From positions 8,193 through 22,777 of the forward strand of contig DOHJ01000075.1 in NCBI GenBank assembly GCA_003535335.1: 14,585 nucleotides of DNA, read 5' to 3'. The translations under genes and the position numbers were made by a program. Below are positions 7,118-13,630 of the stretch, piece by piece. Every line of letters starts with the position of its first letter. Positions within the stretch are counted from its first letter, which is position 1. The notes beneath the pieces are model-generated. The model had not been told where the DNA came from. It did no database searches and was given only the letters and a program-made list of their open reading frames with translations. Source of the stretch: Paracoccaceae bacterium (GTDB lineage: Bacteria; Pseudomonadota; Alphaproteobacteria; Rhodobacterales; Rhodobacteraceae).

Positions 7118-7681
7118 TCAGTCGCGGGCCAGCATACGGCGGGCATCATTAATCATCCCCGCCAGATCACGCAGATCAGATGCATCAGGGTTTTCGCCCT
7201 TTGCCCCGACCCGCGCTTCCGGCAGCATCGGAAAAGTGACCAAAGACACCTCCCAAAGCTCCAGTTCAGCCAAGAGCCGCTGGCCCTTGCCATTCTTATG
7301 TGCCTTTTTGGTGCGATAGCCGATCGACAAACCGTCAATTGCGCCAGCTTCAATCAGGGCCGCAGCTTCGCGCCCCTTAACCACATCCAGCAGCAAACGG
7401 CCCTTGACATAAAGCCCCTTGCTGTCCTCAACTACCTCATCCCAAATGCCGATCGGCTGGGTCGGGTCATGCTGCCACAGCATTTTCACGCCACGCCCCA
7501 GTTTGGCCAGACGGGCCAATGATGTACCATAAGCTCCGGCCTCGACCACATCACCACCTTGATCGCATTTGCCGAAATAACTGGCATATCCCTCGATACA
7601 TGTGCCATCGGTTACGCGCACACCACTATCGGCCCGGCAGAACTTTCGCTCTAAACCGGTCTCATAATCCATTGTAATCAT
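7118..7681 (-). CDS. GTA prohead protease g4 (HK97 family, peptidase S78)
   Basis: A 187-residue HK97-type prohead protease, equivalent to RcGTA g4 (Rcc01686), which removes the scaffolding domain of the capsid protein during head maturation. The expected active-site residues are visible: His71 in MLWQHDPTQPIG, Ser119 in IDGLSIGYR and an acidic residue in ELELWEVSLVTFPM (Glu141 or Glu144). EGYASYFGKCDQGGDVVEAG (30-49) is the typical N-terminal strand region. Start is the ATG at 7679-7681, with AAGGA 6 bases upstream; the in-frame ATG three codons later is too far from it. It lies 9 bases after g3.5. Length is normal. Confidence 0.93.
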   Translation of the reverse strand: MITMDYETGLERKFCRADSGVRVTDGTCIEGYASYFGKCDQGGDVVEAGAYGTSLARLAKLGRGVKMLWQHDPTQPIGIWDEVVEDSKGLYVKGRLLLDVVKGREAAALIEAGAIDGLSIGYRTKKAHKNGKGQRLLAELELWEVSLVTFPMLPEARVGAKGENPDASDLRDLAGMINDARRMLARD

Positions 7682-7690
7682 TTCATTTCC

Positions 7691-7939
7691 TTACTTGGGC
7701 GCTGCTTCAATCAGCGAAATAACACCTTGGGCCAGCACCACGCCAACCACGCCGTAAACCGCCAGCCACAGGCGGCGTTCCAGACGTTCAATCATGGCTT
7801 CAATCCGCACCAGCCGATCTGCCAAGGCTTCAAATTGCAATTTACTGACCTTTTCGTTGGCCTCTATGCGCGCGTTGGCGGCATCAAAACTGTCGTAAAG
7901 ATAGCGCGAGCCACCGCTCTGGTTTCGATTATCCGTCAT
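7691..7939 (-). CDS. GTA small membrane-anchored coiled-coil protein g3.5
   Basis: An 82-residue protein in the g3.5 position (Rcc01685) between portal and protease. Residues about 16-56 are strongly helical and charged (SFDAANARIEANEKVSKLQF, then RLVRIEAMIERLERRLW), suggesting a coiled coil. Residues about 57-77 form a single hydrophobic segment (LAVYGVVGVVLAQGVISLIE) long enough to span a membrane. Function is not established; membrane anchoring or a role in head assembly are possibilities. ATG at 7937-7939 overlaps the portal stop by four bases (ATGA). Confidence 0.8.
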   Translation of the reverse strand: MTDNRNQSGGSRYLYDSFDAANARIEANEKVSKLQFEALADRLVRIEAMIERLERRLWLAVYGVVGVVLAQGVISLIEAAPK

Positions 7940-9108
7940 TCATCCTCCGCCAGTTTTGGCAGGCCCAGCAGGCTGCGTTTTTCCGCATCGGTTAAAAATG
8001 CCGCCTGACTTACCCGCTTCCACTGGTTGTCACGCTCAACGGACAGGGCTGAAACCTGATCCAGATCCGGTTTCAGCTCAACCAAATCGGTGCCAAAACC
8101 TGTCAACCAATCCGAAACCGAAGCCGCGACCCGAGTGGCCAGCGGCAAAACCGTCAACCGGTAAAAGGCGCGGTTTGCTTCCTGATAATTGGCATAAGCC
8201 GCATCACCGGGAATGCCCAACAACATCGGCGGCACCCCGAAAGCGATGGCAATTTCACGCGCGGCGGCTTCCTTGGTTTTCTGGAATTCCATGTCCGAGG
8301 GTGAAAATCCCATAGGTCTCCAATCCAGCCCGCCTTCCAGCAACATTGGCCGCCCGGCATTGGCAGCACCCTGATGTTGACTGGCCATTTCATCGACCAA
8401 TCGATCATATTGATCCGCCGTCAAAGACGCCTGCCCGTCCGATCCCCGATAAATAATCGCCCCCGATGGCCGTGCCGCATTATCCAGCAAACCCTTGGAC
8501 CAACGCGAGGCCGAATTATGCACATCCACCGCACTGGCCGCCGCCTGCATCGGTGAAAACCCGTAATGGTCATCTTGGGGTGAAAATGTTTTGATGTGGC
8601 AAATCGGCAGCGCCTCACCCGTCATATCAAACCGGTGTTTTTTGCCGCCGACAGCATATTCATAGGCAATCGGCCAGCCATCGGCACCGGGCACCACATT
8701 CATCCGGTCACTGCGCAAAACATGCATCTCGACCGGCGCTCCCAAATCATCGCAAACCGCCTCCAGATAACCACTACCAGTCAGCAACAACTGCCCGTAA
8801 AGCGATTCAAACAGCTCGGCCCGCCCCTGCGCCCCGTTCGGGGTGCGGATCAGCGACAGCAACGGATGCTCTTCATAGCGCCGTTCGCGATCCTGCAACA
8901 CCAAAGGCAGCGCCGCGGCCGCCTCCGCCACCAGCTTCACACAGCGAAACCCAACCGGATTTCCCAAAAACCCGGTGCGCGTTAACGACACCACATCGCG
9001 CGGGCTCCAGGCCACCCGACCGGCCCCGTGATACGCTACCACAGGCCCCGTGGCCGAGGCCTTTTGCTCAGGCACATCCGCACCCCTTCGAAAGAAATTA
9101 AACGCCAT
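7936..9108 (-). CDS. GTA portal protein g3 (HK97 family)
   Basis: A 390-residue HK97-family portal, equivalent to RcGTA g3 (Rcc01684). It forms the dodecameric channel at the capsid vertex through which the large terminase packages DNA. Recognisable blocks are FRCVKLVAEAAAALPLVLQD (54-73), LLLTGSGYLEAV (107-118), HYGFSPMQAAASAVDVHNSA (181-200), AREIAIAFGVPPMLLGIPGD (283-302) and YANYQEANRAFYRLTVLPLA (305-324). ATG at 9106-9108 is preceded by AAGGAG at 8 bases. It is separated from g2 by 88 bases containing a stem-loop and overlaps g3.5 by four bases. Confidence 0.94.
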   Translation of the reverse strand: MAFNFFRRGADVPEQKASATGPVVAYHGAGRVAWSPRDVVSLTRTGFLGNPVGFRCVKLVAEAAAALPLVLQDRERRYEEHPLLSLIRTPNGAQGRAELFESLYGQLLLTGSGYLEAVCDDLGAPVEMHVLRSDRMNVVPGADGWPIAYEYAVGGKKHRFDMTGEALPICHIKTFSPQDDHYGFSPMQAAASAVDVHNSASRWSKGLLDNAARPSGAIIYRGSDGQASLTADQYDRLVDEMASQHQGAANAGRPMLLEGGLDWRPMGFSPSDMEFQKTKEAAAREIAIAFGVPPMLLGIPGDAAYANYQEANRAFYRLTVLPLATRVAASVSDWLTGFGTDLVELKPDLDQVSALSVERDNQWKRVSQAAFLTDAEKRSLLGLPKLAEDE

Positions 9109-9172
9109 AGATGTCGCTCCTTATCAGAAAATCTTGATTATCAATGTGTTCTTGGCTTTCTTCTTGCCTTAA

Positions 9173-9191
9173 ATACCTGCGCCGCAGGCAT
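9173..9191 (-). other. Stem-loop between g2 and g3
   Basis: Just after the g2 stop, ATGCCTGC pairs with GCAGGTAT (eight pairs including one G-T, loop GGC). A short TATTT follows on the minus strand. This is too weak a U-run for an efficient Rho-independent terminator, but it is a clear hairpin. The rest of the 88-base g2/g3 gap is AT-rich and holds only the g3 Shine-Dalgarno. Confidence 0.55.
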
Positions 9192-9196
9192 AAAAC

Positions 9197-10540
9197 CTAA
9201 AGCCCCCGAACCCGCGGCCTGCGCCATTTCGCAGCGGGTTCAATCATCAATTCATGCAAGGCCCAAACCAGCGCATCAACCCGATCCGGGCTGCCCTTGC
9301 CCTCAAAGCCGCGCGTGGTCATCAGGCACATCTGGTCTTCTAATGGACCAAGCCCGCGCAGATGTTTCACCCGACCCTGTTCATACAAAGCCGCCACAGG
9401 CTCGGCCCTTGCAATCTTGCCTTTGGCAGCCCGCACCGCGCGAAACGCCACCAACGGATCAATCTGTCGGATCACAGATTCCACCATGTCTCCGCCCTGG
9501 TTCACCTCGGCCACCAGCCGTTCGGCACCGTATTCATCCATCATCGCCAATGCCGCACGCGCCCACTTTGCCGGGCTTGCCGCGCTGACCGTTGCATCCT
9601 TCAACACCACCGCGTGCCAATCTGCAGGCTCGCCCTCGCAATTGGCCCCGACCACCACAATGCCGCATTCATCCGATCCTTTGTGACCCGTCACCGGCGG
9701 ATCAATCGCCACCACGATGCGGCTGATGTCGCCTGCATCCTCAAGGCGCAAATCCTCCAGCATCGCCGAAGTCCAAAGCGCGCCCTCGGCATCCTCCAGC
9801 AATACGCCGTCCAATTCTTGCCGCCCCAGACGGGTTCCGGCGTAACGTGCACGGACCTCGTCCAGAAACGAGGACGCCAGATAGGCGCGATTTGCCTCGG
9901 TCGGGGCGTGTGTCACGACAGTTGTGGAATTGGCCAAAAGGTTTTTCAAAACCGGTACATTTTTCGGCGTGGTAGTGACGCATTGGCGCGGACAATCGCC
10001 CAGCCGCAAGCCAAACTGCAACATATCCCATGCCTCTTCGCCTTTTTTCCATTTGGCCAGCTCATCCACCCAGGCCGCGTCAAATTGCGGCCCGCGCAAA
10101 CTCTCGGGATCATGGGCCGAAAACACCTGCGCCACTGCCCCGTTTGGCCAAACCAGCCGCTTGCGGGTGGCCTGCCATTCAGGCCGCCGATCCGGTGGCG
10201 AGCAAGCCAGAATGCCGCTTTCGCCAAACACCATCACCTCGCGCACCTGCTCAATGGTTTCCCCCACCAAGGCAACGCGGCGTGATCGGCCCATATCCTT
10301 GGGGCGCGATCCTTCGACCTCGCTGCGCACCCATTCGGCACCGGCGCGGGTTTTTCCAGCCCCGCGACCGCCCATAATCACCCAGCTGCGCCAATCACCG
10401 GCCGGTGGTAACTGGTGCTCAAAGGCCCAGAATTCGAACAGATAGGGCAACGACAGTAATTCGTTTTCACCCAGATCATTCAGAAATTCCTTCTGCGTTT
10501 CCAGCGGCGCGCAAGCGAGCCATTCTGCGCCCGATCTCAT
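9197..10540 (-). CDS. GTA large terminase subunit g2 (TerL)
   Basis: A 447-residue packaging motor (ATPase plus headful nuclease), equivalent to RcGTA g2 (Rcc01683). ATPase motifs are Walker A GGRGAGKT (57-64), Walker B AAWVDE (155-160) and the coupling motif TTTPK (189-193). The nuclease domain shows Asp280 in VVAIDPP, Glu345 and Asp351 in AEVNQGGDM, and Asp422 in DRVDALVWAL. The frame is open further upstream, to an ATG at 10622-10624 within g1, but the extra 28 residues are low-complexity read-through of g1. The ATG at 10538-10540 fits the family start better (LPYLFEFWAFEHQLPP from about residue 31). This still overlaps g1 by 65 bases and has no obvious Shine-Dalgarno, so the start is less certain than the product. 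Confidence 0.9.
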   Translation of the reverse strand: MRSGAEWLACAPLETQKEFLNDLGENELLSLPYLFEFWAFEHQLPPAGDWRSWVIMGGRGAGKTRAGAEWVRSEVEGSRPKDMGRSRRVALVGETIEQVREVMVFGESGILACSPPDRRPEWQATRKRLVWPNGAVAQVFSAHDPESLRGPQFDAAWVDELAKWKKGEEAWDMLQFGLRLGDCPRQCVTTTPKNVPVLKNLLANSTTVVTHAPTEANRAYLASSFLDEVRARYAGTRLGRQELDGVLLEDAEGALWTSAMLEDLRLEDAGDISRIVVAIDPPVTGHKGSDECGIVVVGANCEGEPADWHAVVLKDATVSAASPAKWARAALAMMDEYGAERLVAEVNQGGDMVESVIRQIDPLVAFRAVRAAKGKIARAEPVAALYEQGRVKHLRGLGPLEDQMCLMTTRGFEGKGSPDRVDALVWALHELMIEPAAKWRRPRVRGL

Positions 10541-10817
10541 CGCGCGCCGCGTCGAAATCGAGCGCGTATTCGTGCACGATCCCGGCTTTTTGTTTACGGA
10601 GCTTTTCAAGTTTTGCCCTTTCATCCAGCGCGGTTTGCACTGCTTTGCTTAAGTCGCGAATCCGGCCCGCCGCCTCTTTCGAGATGCCGGTTTCTTCTGC
10701 TTCAAGCGATGTGATAATTTCTTCGGCCCGACGTAGCATCCGGTCGAAATGTTTCTCGGCGATCAGAAGTATTTCTTCCGGATCCCCAATTGCCCCCACG
10801 GGTGTAATTATTGTCAT
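10476..10817 (-). CDS. GTA small terminase subunit g1
   Basis: A 113-residue, highly charged, mostly alpha-helical protein in the g1 position (RcGTA g1, Rcc01682), the first gene of the cluster. Features are LLIAEKHFDRMLRRAEEIIT (17-36), GRIRDLSKAVQTALDERAKL (51-70) and EKLRKQKAGIVHEYALDFDA (71-90), consistent with the coiled oligomerisation region of GTA small terminases, which have lost sequence-specific DNA recognition. ATG at 10815-10817 has only a distant GAGG (14 bases), so initiation may be weak. Identification depends mainly on position before TerL and on composition. Confidence 0.82.
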   Translation of the reverse strand: MTIITPVGAIGDPEEILLIAEKHFDRMLRRAEEIITSLEAEETGISKEAAGRIRDLSKAVQTALDERAKLEKLRKQKAGIVHEYALDFDAARDEIGRRMARLRAAGNAEGISE

Positions 10818-10840
10818 CTGGTCTGATTTTGCCTCTTATG

Positions 10841-10868
10841 CCTATAGCGCTTTGTTTAGCAAAACAAA
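10841..10868 (-). promoter_or_regulatory. Dyad next to a possible -10 box just upstream of g1
   Basis: TTTGTTTTGCTAAACAAA (10851-10868, minus strand) is a perfect 7-bp dyad around a 4-base centre. Four bases further on the minus strand is TATAGG (10841-10846), a possible -10 element that would place a start site about 18 bases before the g1 ATG. The dyad occupies the -35/spacer zone, as an operator or activator site would. The -10 match is partial, and the binding protein (for example GafA, the known GTA activator) is a guess. Confidence 0.35.
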
Positions 10869-10874
10869 TAAGCA

Positions 10875-10907
10875 TCAGAATTCGCCCACTGCGTAAGCGG
10901 GTTCTGA
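10875..10907. promoter_or_regulatory. Second inverted repeat upstream of g1
   Basis: TCAGAA (10875-10880) and TTCTGA (10902-10907) form outer arms of a larger imperfect dyad whose inner bases CGC/GCG also pair, with two mismatched (G-T on the plus strand) positions between. No T-run follows on the minus strand. It lies between the terminator and the g1-proximal dyad, so an operator role is possible but not shown. Confidence 0.3.
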
Positions 10908-10940
10908 TTCAAATTCATGCAAGTTGCTCTAGATCCGCAC

Positions 10941-10986
10941 AAGAAAAATGAAAAAGCAGCCCCAAGGTGTTACCCTCCGACTGCTT
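10941..10986 (-). terminator. Rho-independent terminator between mltG and g1
   Basis: AAGCAGTC pairs with GGCTGCTT (10979-10986 with 10954-10961; 8 bp including one T-G pair, 17-base loop). TTTCATTTTTCTT follows immediately on the minus strand. This is the only convincing hairpin-plus-U-tract in the window. It ends the short transcript predicted from the promoter at 11012-11040 and may also stop mltG read-through into the GTA genes. Confidence 0.68.
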
Positions 10987-11006
10987 ACCCACTTCTTCTA
11001 GCTTGC
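10943..11006 (-). ncRNA. Candidate small RNA or attenuated leader upstream of GTA cluster
   Basis: A near-consensus promoter and a Rho-independent terminator bracket about 64 bases with no start codon for any reasonable ORF. The predicted RNA starts near GCAAGCTAGAAGAAG, contains a GGAGGG in the terminator loop, and ends in the U-tract. The 5' segment (GTTGCAAGCTAGA) is complementary in two alternative registers to TCTAGAGCAACTTGCA just past the terminator. This allows either a stand-alone sRNA or an attenuator controlling read-through into g1. I do not recognise a known sRNA family. Confidence 0.45.
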
Positions 11007-11011
11007 AACAA

Positions 11012-11040
11012 TGTATACGTTGGAGCGTTCGCAAAGTCAA
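11012..11040 (-). promoter_or_regulatory. Sigma-70 type promoter, TTGACT-17-TATACA
   Basis: On the minus strand, TTGACT (11035-11040) and TATACA (11012-11017) are separated by exactly 17 bases, matching the housekeeping consensus at 5 of 6 and 4-5 of 6 positions. The predicted start is near 11006. It lies 53 bases downstream of the mltG stop and points toward the GTA cluster. This is the best promoter seen in the window. Confidence 0.65.
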
Positions 11041-11093
11041 GCGCAATCGCTCTGGTTGTGCGCGTCAGACCGTACGCCTGAGTTAATAAAACC

Positions 11094-12248
11094 CTAATTT
11101 CCGCTACGCTGCGCCTCGATCACACGCCATTTGGCAACATTAGCGTTATGTTCTTTTAAGGTCTTGGAAAAGGCGTGCCCACCAGTGCCGTCCGCCACAA
11201 AGAAAATATATTCTGTGCTGTCCGGGTTCAAGGCAGCCTCGATCGCCGCTTTGCCCGGATTTGCAATCGGCCCTTTTGGCAAACCGTCAATCTGGTAGGT
11301 GTTATAATCGGTCCTGCGGCGCAATTCACTGCGGCGCAAACCCCGCCCCAAAACACCCTGCCCCTTGGTGATACCATAAATCACAGTCGGATCCGTTTGC
11401 AGGCGCATACCCTGCCTCAACCGGTTTATAAACACGCTGGCCACCTGTCGGCGCTCTTTGGCAATTCCGGTTTCCTTTTCCACAATTGATGCCAAAATCA
11501 GTGCTTCTTGCTTGTTTTTTAACGGCAAACCTTCAGCCCGCGCAGCCCACGCATCCTCAAGTATCCTGATTTGCGCAGCCTGCATTTTCTCCAGTACCGA
11601 CGCGCGGCTGTCACCGGCGCGCACCTCGTAACTGTCGGGGGCCAACATGCCCTCGGGCGGAATTTCGGCCACATCCCCCTCCAGAAAATCCGCAGCCTTT
11701 AGCGCCTGAACCACCTGCCAGCTGGTTACACCTTCGGCCATTGCAATGCGCAACCGCACATCGGCTTTACTGCGGGTTTTGGTATAATCATCCGGCACAG
11801 CATCCTCGGCCGGATTAAACGAAACCATTTCAAAATATTTACCGGTTGCCGGATCCAGTTCGCGCACCTGAACCTGATTGAGCCGAACACCAATGCGATA
11901 AATAATTTCCGTGCCACAGGTGCTACGGCCGCCACGAGTTATAATTTCGACAATATCGGCCATCGTGGCTTTTTCCGGTATCAGAAAACTGCCGGCTTTC
12001 AAGGATTGGCTTTTATCACTGTAATCGGCACCAACCCGGAAAATCACACCGGAACTGACTGCGCCACGCGCCGCCAAATCATCCGAAACCTTGCGCATGT
12101 TTGTGCCGCTTTTGACCTGCAGACAAATCGCCTGCGTCAAGGGGCCTTCTGCCGTATATTTGCTTTGGGCCAGCGCAATCAGCGCGCCCAGAACCATCAG
12201 GATCACAACCATTAGCGAAAAGAAATTCGATGTAATATTACGCCACAT
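11094..12248 (-). CDS. mltG: Endolytic murein transglycosylase MltG
   Basis: A 384-residue YceG/MltG-family inner-membrane enzyme that cleaves nascent glycan strands and helps set chain length. An N-terminal membrane anchor (about 10-28, FFSLMVVILMVLGALIALA) is followed by the periplasmic part. LysM-like residues precede GMLAPDSYEVRAG, and the catalytic block ILASIVEKETG (251-261) holds the active glutamate, Glu257 by analogy with E. coli Glu218. RQVASVFINRLRQGMRLQTD then PTVIYGITKG, and IDGLPKGPIANPG with a final YIFFVADGTGGHAFSKTLKE, complete the family pattern. Two periplasmic cysteines (42, 111) could form a disulfide. ATG at 12246-12248 shares one base with the fabF stop (TGATG), so the two genes are translationally linked. 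Confidence 0.96.
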   Translation of the reverse strand: MWRNITSNFFSLMVVILMVLGALIALAQSKYTAEGPLTQAICLQVKSGTNMRKVSDDLAARGAVSSGVIFRVGADYSDKSQSLKAGSFLIPEKATMADIVEIITRGGRSTCGTEIIYRIGVRLNQVQVRELDPATGKYFEMVSFNPAEDAVPDDYTKTRSKADVRLRIAMAEGVTSWQVVQALKAADFLEGDVAEIPPEGMLAPDSYEVRAGDSRASVLEKMQAAQIRILEDAWAARAEGLPLKNKQEALILASIVEKETGIAKERRQVASVFINRLRQGMRLQTDPTVIYGITKGQGVLGRGLRRSELRRRTDYNTYQIDGLPKGPIANPGKAAIEAALNPDSTEYIFFVADGTGGHAFSKTLKEHNANVAKWRVIEAQRSGN

Positions 12249-13510
12249 CAGTCCGACACCTTACCCATCACAAGGCTTGCATTGGTGCCGCCAAACCCAA
12301 ATGAATTGGACAGCGCGATATTTATCTCGCGTTTCACCGCCGTCTTGGGGGCCAAGTCCAGTTTGATACCTTCTGGTGGATTATCAAGGTTTAACGTCGG
12401 TGGCGCGATCTGGTCACGTAGCGCCAGAATGCAAAATATCGCCTCGACGGCACCTGCCGCGCCCAACAAATGGCCAATGGCCGATTTGGTTGACGACATC
12501 GTCGCCCCACTGGCCGCATCCCCCATCAGACGCTCAACCGCGTCCAGCTCGATCGTGTCCGCCATGGTGGATGTGCCATGTGCGTTGATGTAATCAATAT
12601 CCGCCGGCGTAACACCAGCCCGTTTCAAAGCCGCCGCCATCGAACGATAACCGCCATCGCCATCCGGGGTTGGCGCGGTGATATGATAGGCATCGCCGGA
12701 TAAACCGTAACCCAGAATTTCTGCGTAAATCGTTGCACCACGCGCCTTGGCGTGCTCGTATTCTTCCAAAACCACCACACCGGCGCCTTCGCCCATCACA
12801 AACCCGTCGCGGTCCTCGTCATAGGGGCGGCTGGCCGATTTCGGATCATCGCTGCGTTTGGTCGAGAGCGCCTTGCAGGCGTTAAATCCGGCAATGCCGA
12901 TTTCGCAAATCGGTGCCTCTGCCCCGCCGGCCAACATCACATCGGCATCATCCAGCGCAATCAGTCGCGCCGCATCGCCAATGGCGTGCGCACCGGTTGA
13001 ACAGGCGGTTACCACCGCGTGGTTTGGCCCCTTGAAGCCATAACGGATCGAAACCTGCCCCGAGGCCAGATTGCCCAGCGAGGCCGGAATGAAAAACGGC
13101 GAAACCCTGCGCGGTCCACGTTCTTTCAGCGTCACGGCTGTTTCGGCAATCGTTTGCAAACCACCAATGCCGGAGCCAATCATCACGCCGGTGCGAAATT
13201 GCTCTTCTCCCTCTTGTGGCTTCCAACCGCAATCGGCCACGGCCTGATCAGCCGCAGCCATGGCGTAAACGATAAAATCATCCACCTTGCGCCGGTCTTT
13301 GGCTGCCATGGTATCATCCGGATTAAAACTGCCATCCCTGCCATCACCAATGGAGATTTCACAGGCATATCCGGTTTGCAAACCACTTGCATCAAACCGC
13401 GTAATTGGCCCTGCACCGGATTTGCCATCCAGAATACGTTTCCAGGTTTCTTCAACTCCACACGCCAGCGGCGTGACCATTCCCAGACCTGTAACAACAA
13501 CTCGACGCAT
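12248..13510 (-). CDS. fabF: Beta-ketoacyl-ACP synthase II FabF
   Basis: A 420-residue type II fatty-acid condensing enzyme (KAS II) that extends acyl-ACP with malonyl-ACP in the cytoplasm. The catalytic triad is intact: Cys170 in VVTACSTGAHAIGDA, His311 in NAHGTSTMADTIE and His347 in KSAIGHLLGAAG, with Lys342 as the supporting lysine. The glycine-rich C-terminal NSFGFGGTNAS loop is present. The length and RRVVVTGLGMVTPLACG start are standard. ATG at 13508-13510 has GGGGAA about 6 bases upstream. It is coupled to mltG; in many bacteria acpP, fabF and mltG are neighbours, but acpP is not in this window. Confidence 0.97.
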   Translation of the reverse strand: MRRVVVTGLGMVTPLACGVEETWKRILDGKSGAGPITRFDASGLQTGYACEISIGDGRDGSFNPDDTMAAKDRRKVDDFIVYAMAAADQAVADCGWKPQEGEEQFRTGVMIGSGIGGLQTIAETAVTLKERGPRRVSPFFIPASLGNLASGQVSIRYGFKGPNHAVVTACSTGAHAIGDAARLIALDDADVMLAGGAEAPICEIGIAGFNACKALSTKRSDDPKSASRPYDEDRDGFVMGEGAGVVVLEEYEHAKARGATIYAEILGYGLSGDAYHITAPTPDGDGGYRSMAAALKRAGVTPADIDYINAHGTSTMADTIELDAVERLMGDAASGATMSSTKSAIGHLLGAAGAVEAIFCILALRDQIAPPTLNLDNPPEGIKLDLAPKTAVKREINIALSNSFGFGGTNASLVMGKVSD

Positions 13511-13588
13511 ATTATTTCCCCGTTCGGCTTTTCCTGCTCACAGCTCTATTACCGTGCAGATGCCCCATTGGGCAAGCCTATCTAGTGT

Positions 13589-13612
13589 AATATGCGGGCT
13601 TTTGCCCATATT
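13589..13612 (-). other. Stem-loop between cysK and fabF
   Basis: AATAT-GGGC, an AAAA loop, then GCCC and ATATT after a two-base bulge form a nine-pair hairpin 18 bases beyond the cysK stop. It lacks a U-tract, so it could be a weak terminator for cysK or an operator for fabF. A shorter TGCCC/GGGCA dyad lies nearer fabF. No strong promoter was found in this 120-base gap, although fabF presumably has one here or is read from cysK. Confidence 0.35.
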
Positions 13613-13630
13613 TGGTTGCCCAGAGCCGGA

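Noticed and set aside
9362..10285. A 307-codon plus-strand open frame opposite the large terminase
   Set aside because: It is rich in His, Arg, Cys and Pro, matches no family I know, and lies fully antisense to TerL with intact motifs; a typical shadow in GC-leaning DNA.
10943..11093. A tRNA or other known structured RNA in the mltG-g1 gap
   Set aside because: There is no cloverleaf, T-loop GGTTCGA motif or acceptor stem; only the short terminator hairpin folds convincingly.
11083..11097. TTAA-N7-CTAA resembling a CtrA site upstream of the small promoter
   Set aside because: Only one half-site is perfect, it overlaps the mltG stop codon, and such matches are frequent by chance. CtrA control of GTAs in R. 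capsulatus acts, as far as I know, through GafA.
13511..13560. TTGCCC-18-TAATAG as a fabF promoter
   Set aside because: Both hexamers are weak and the spacing is long, so it does not stand out from background.
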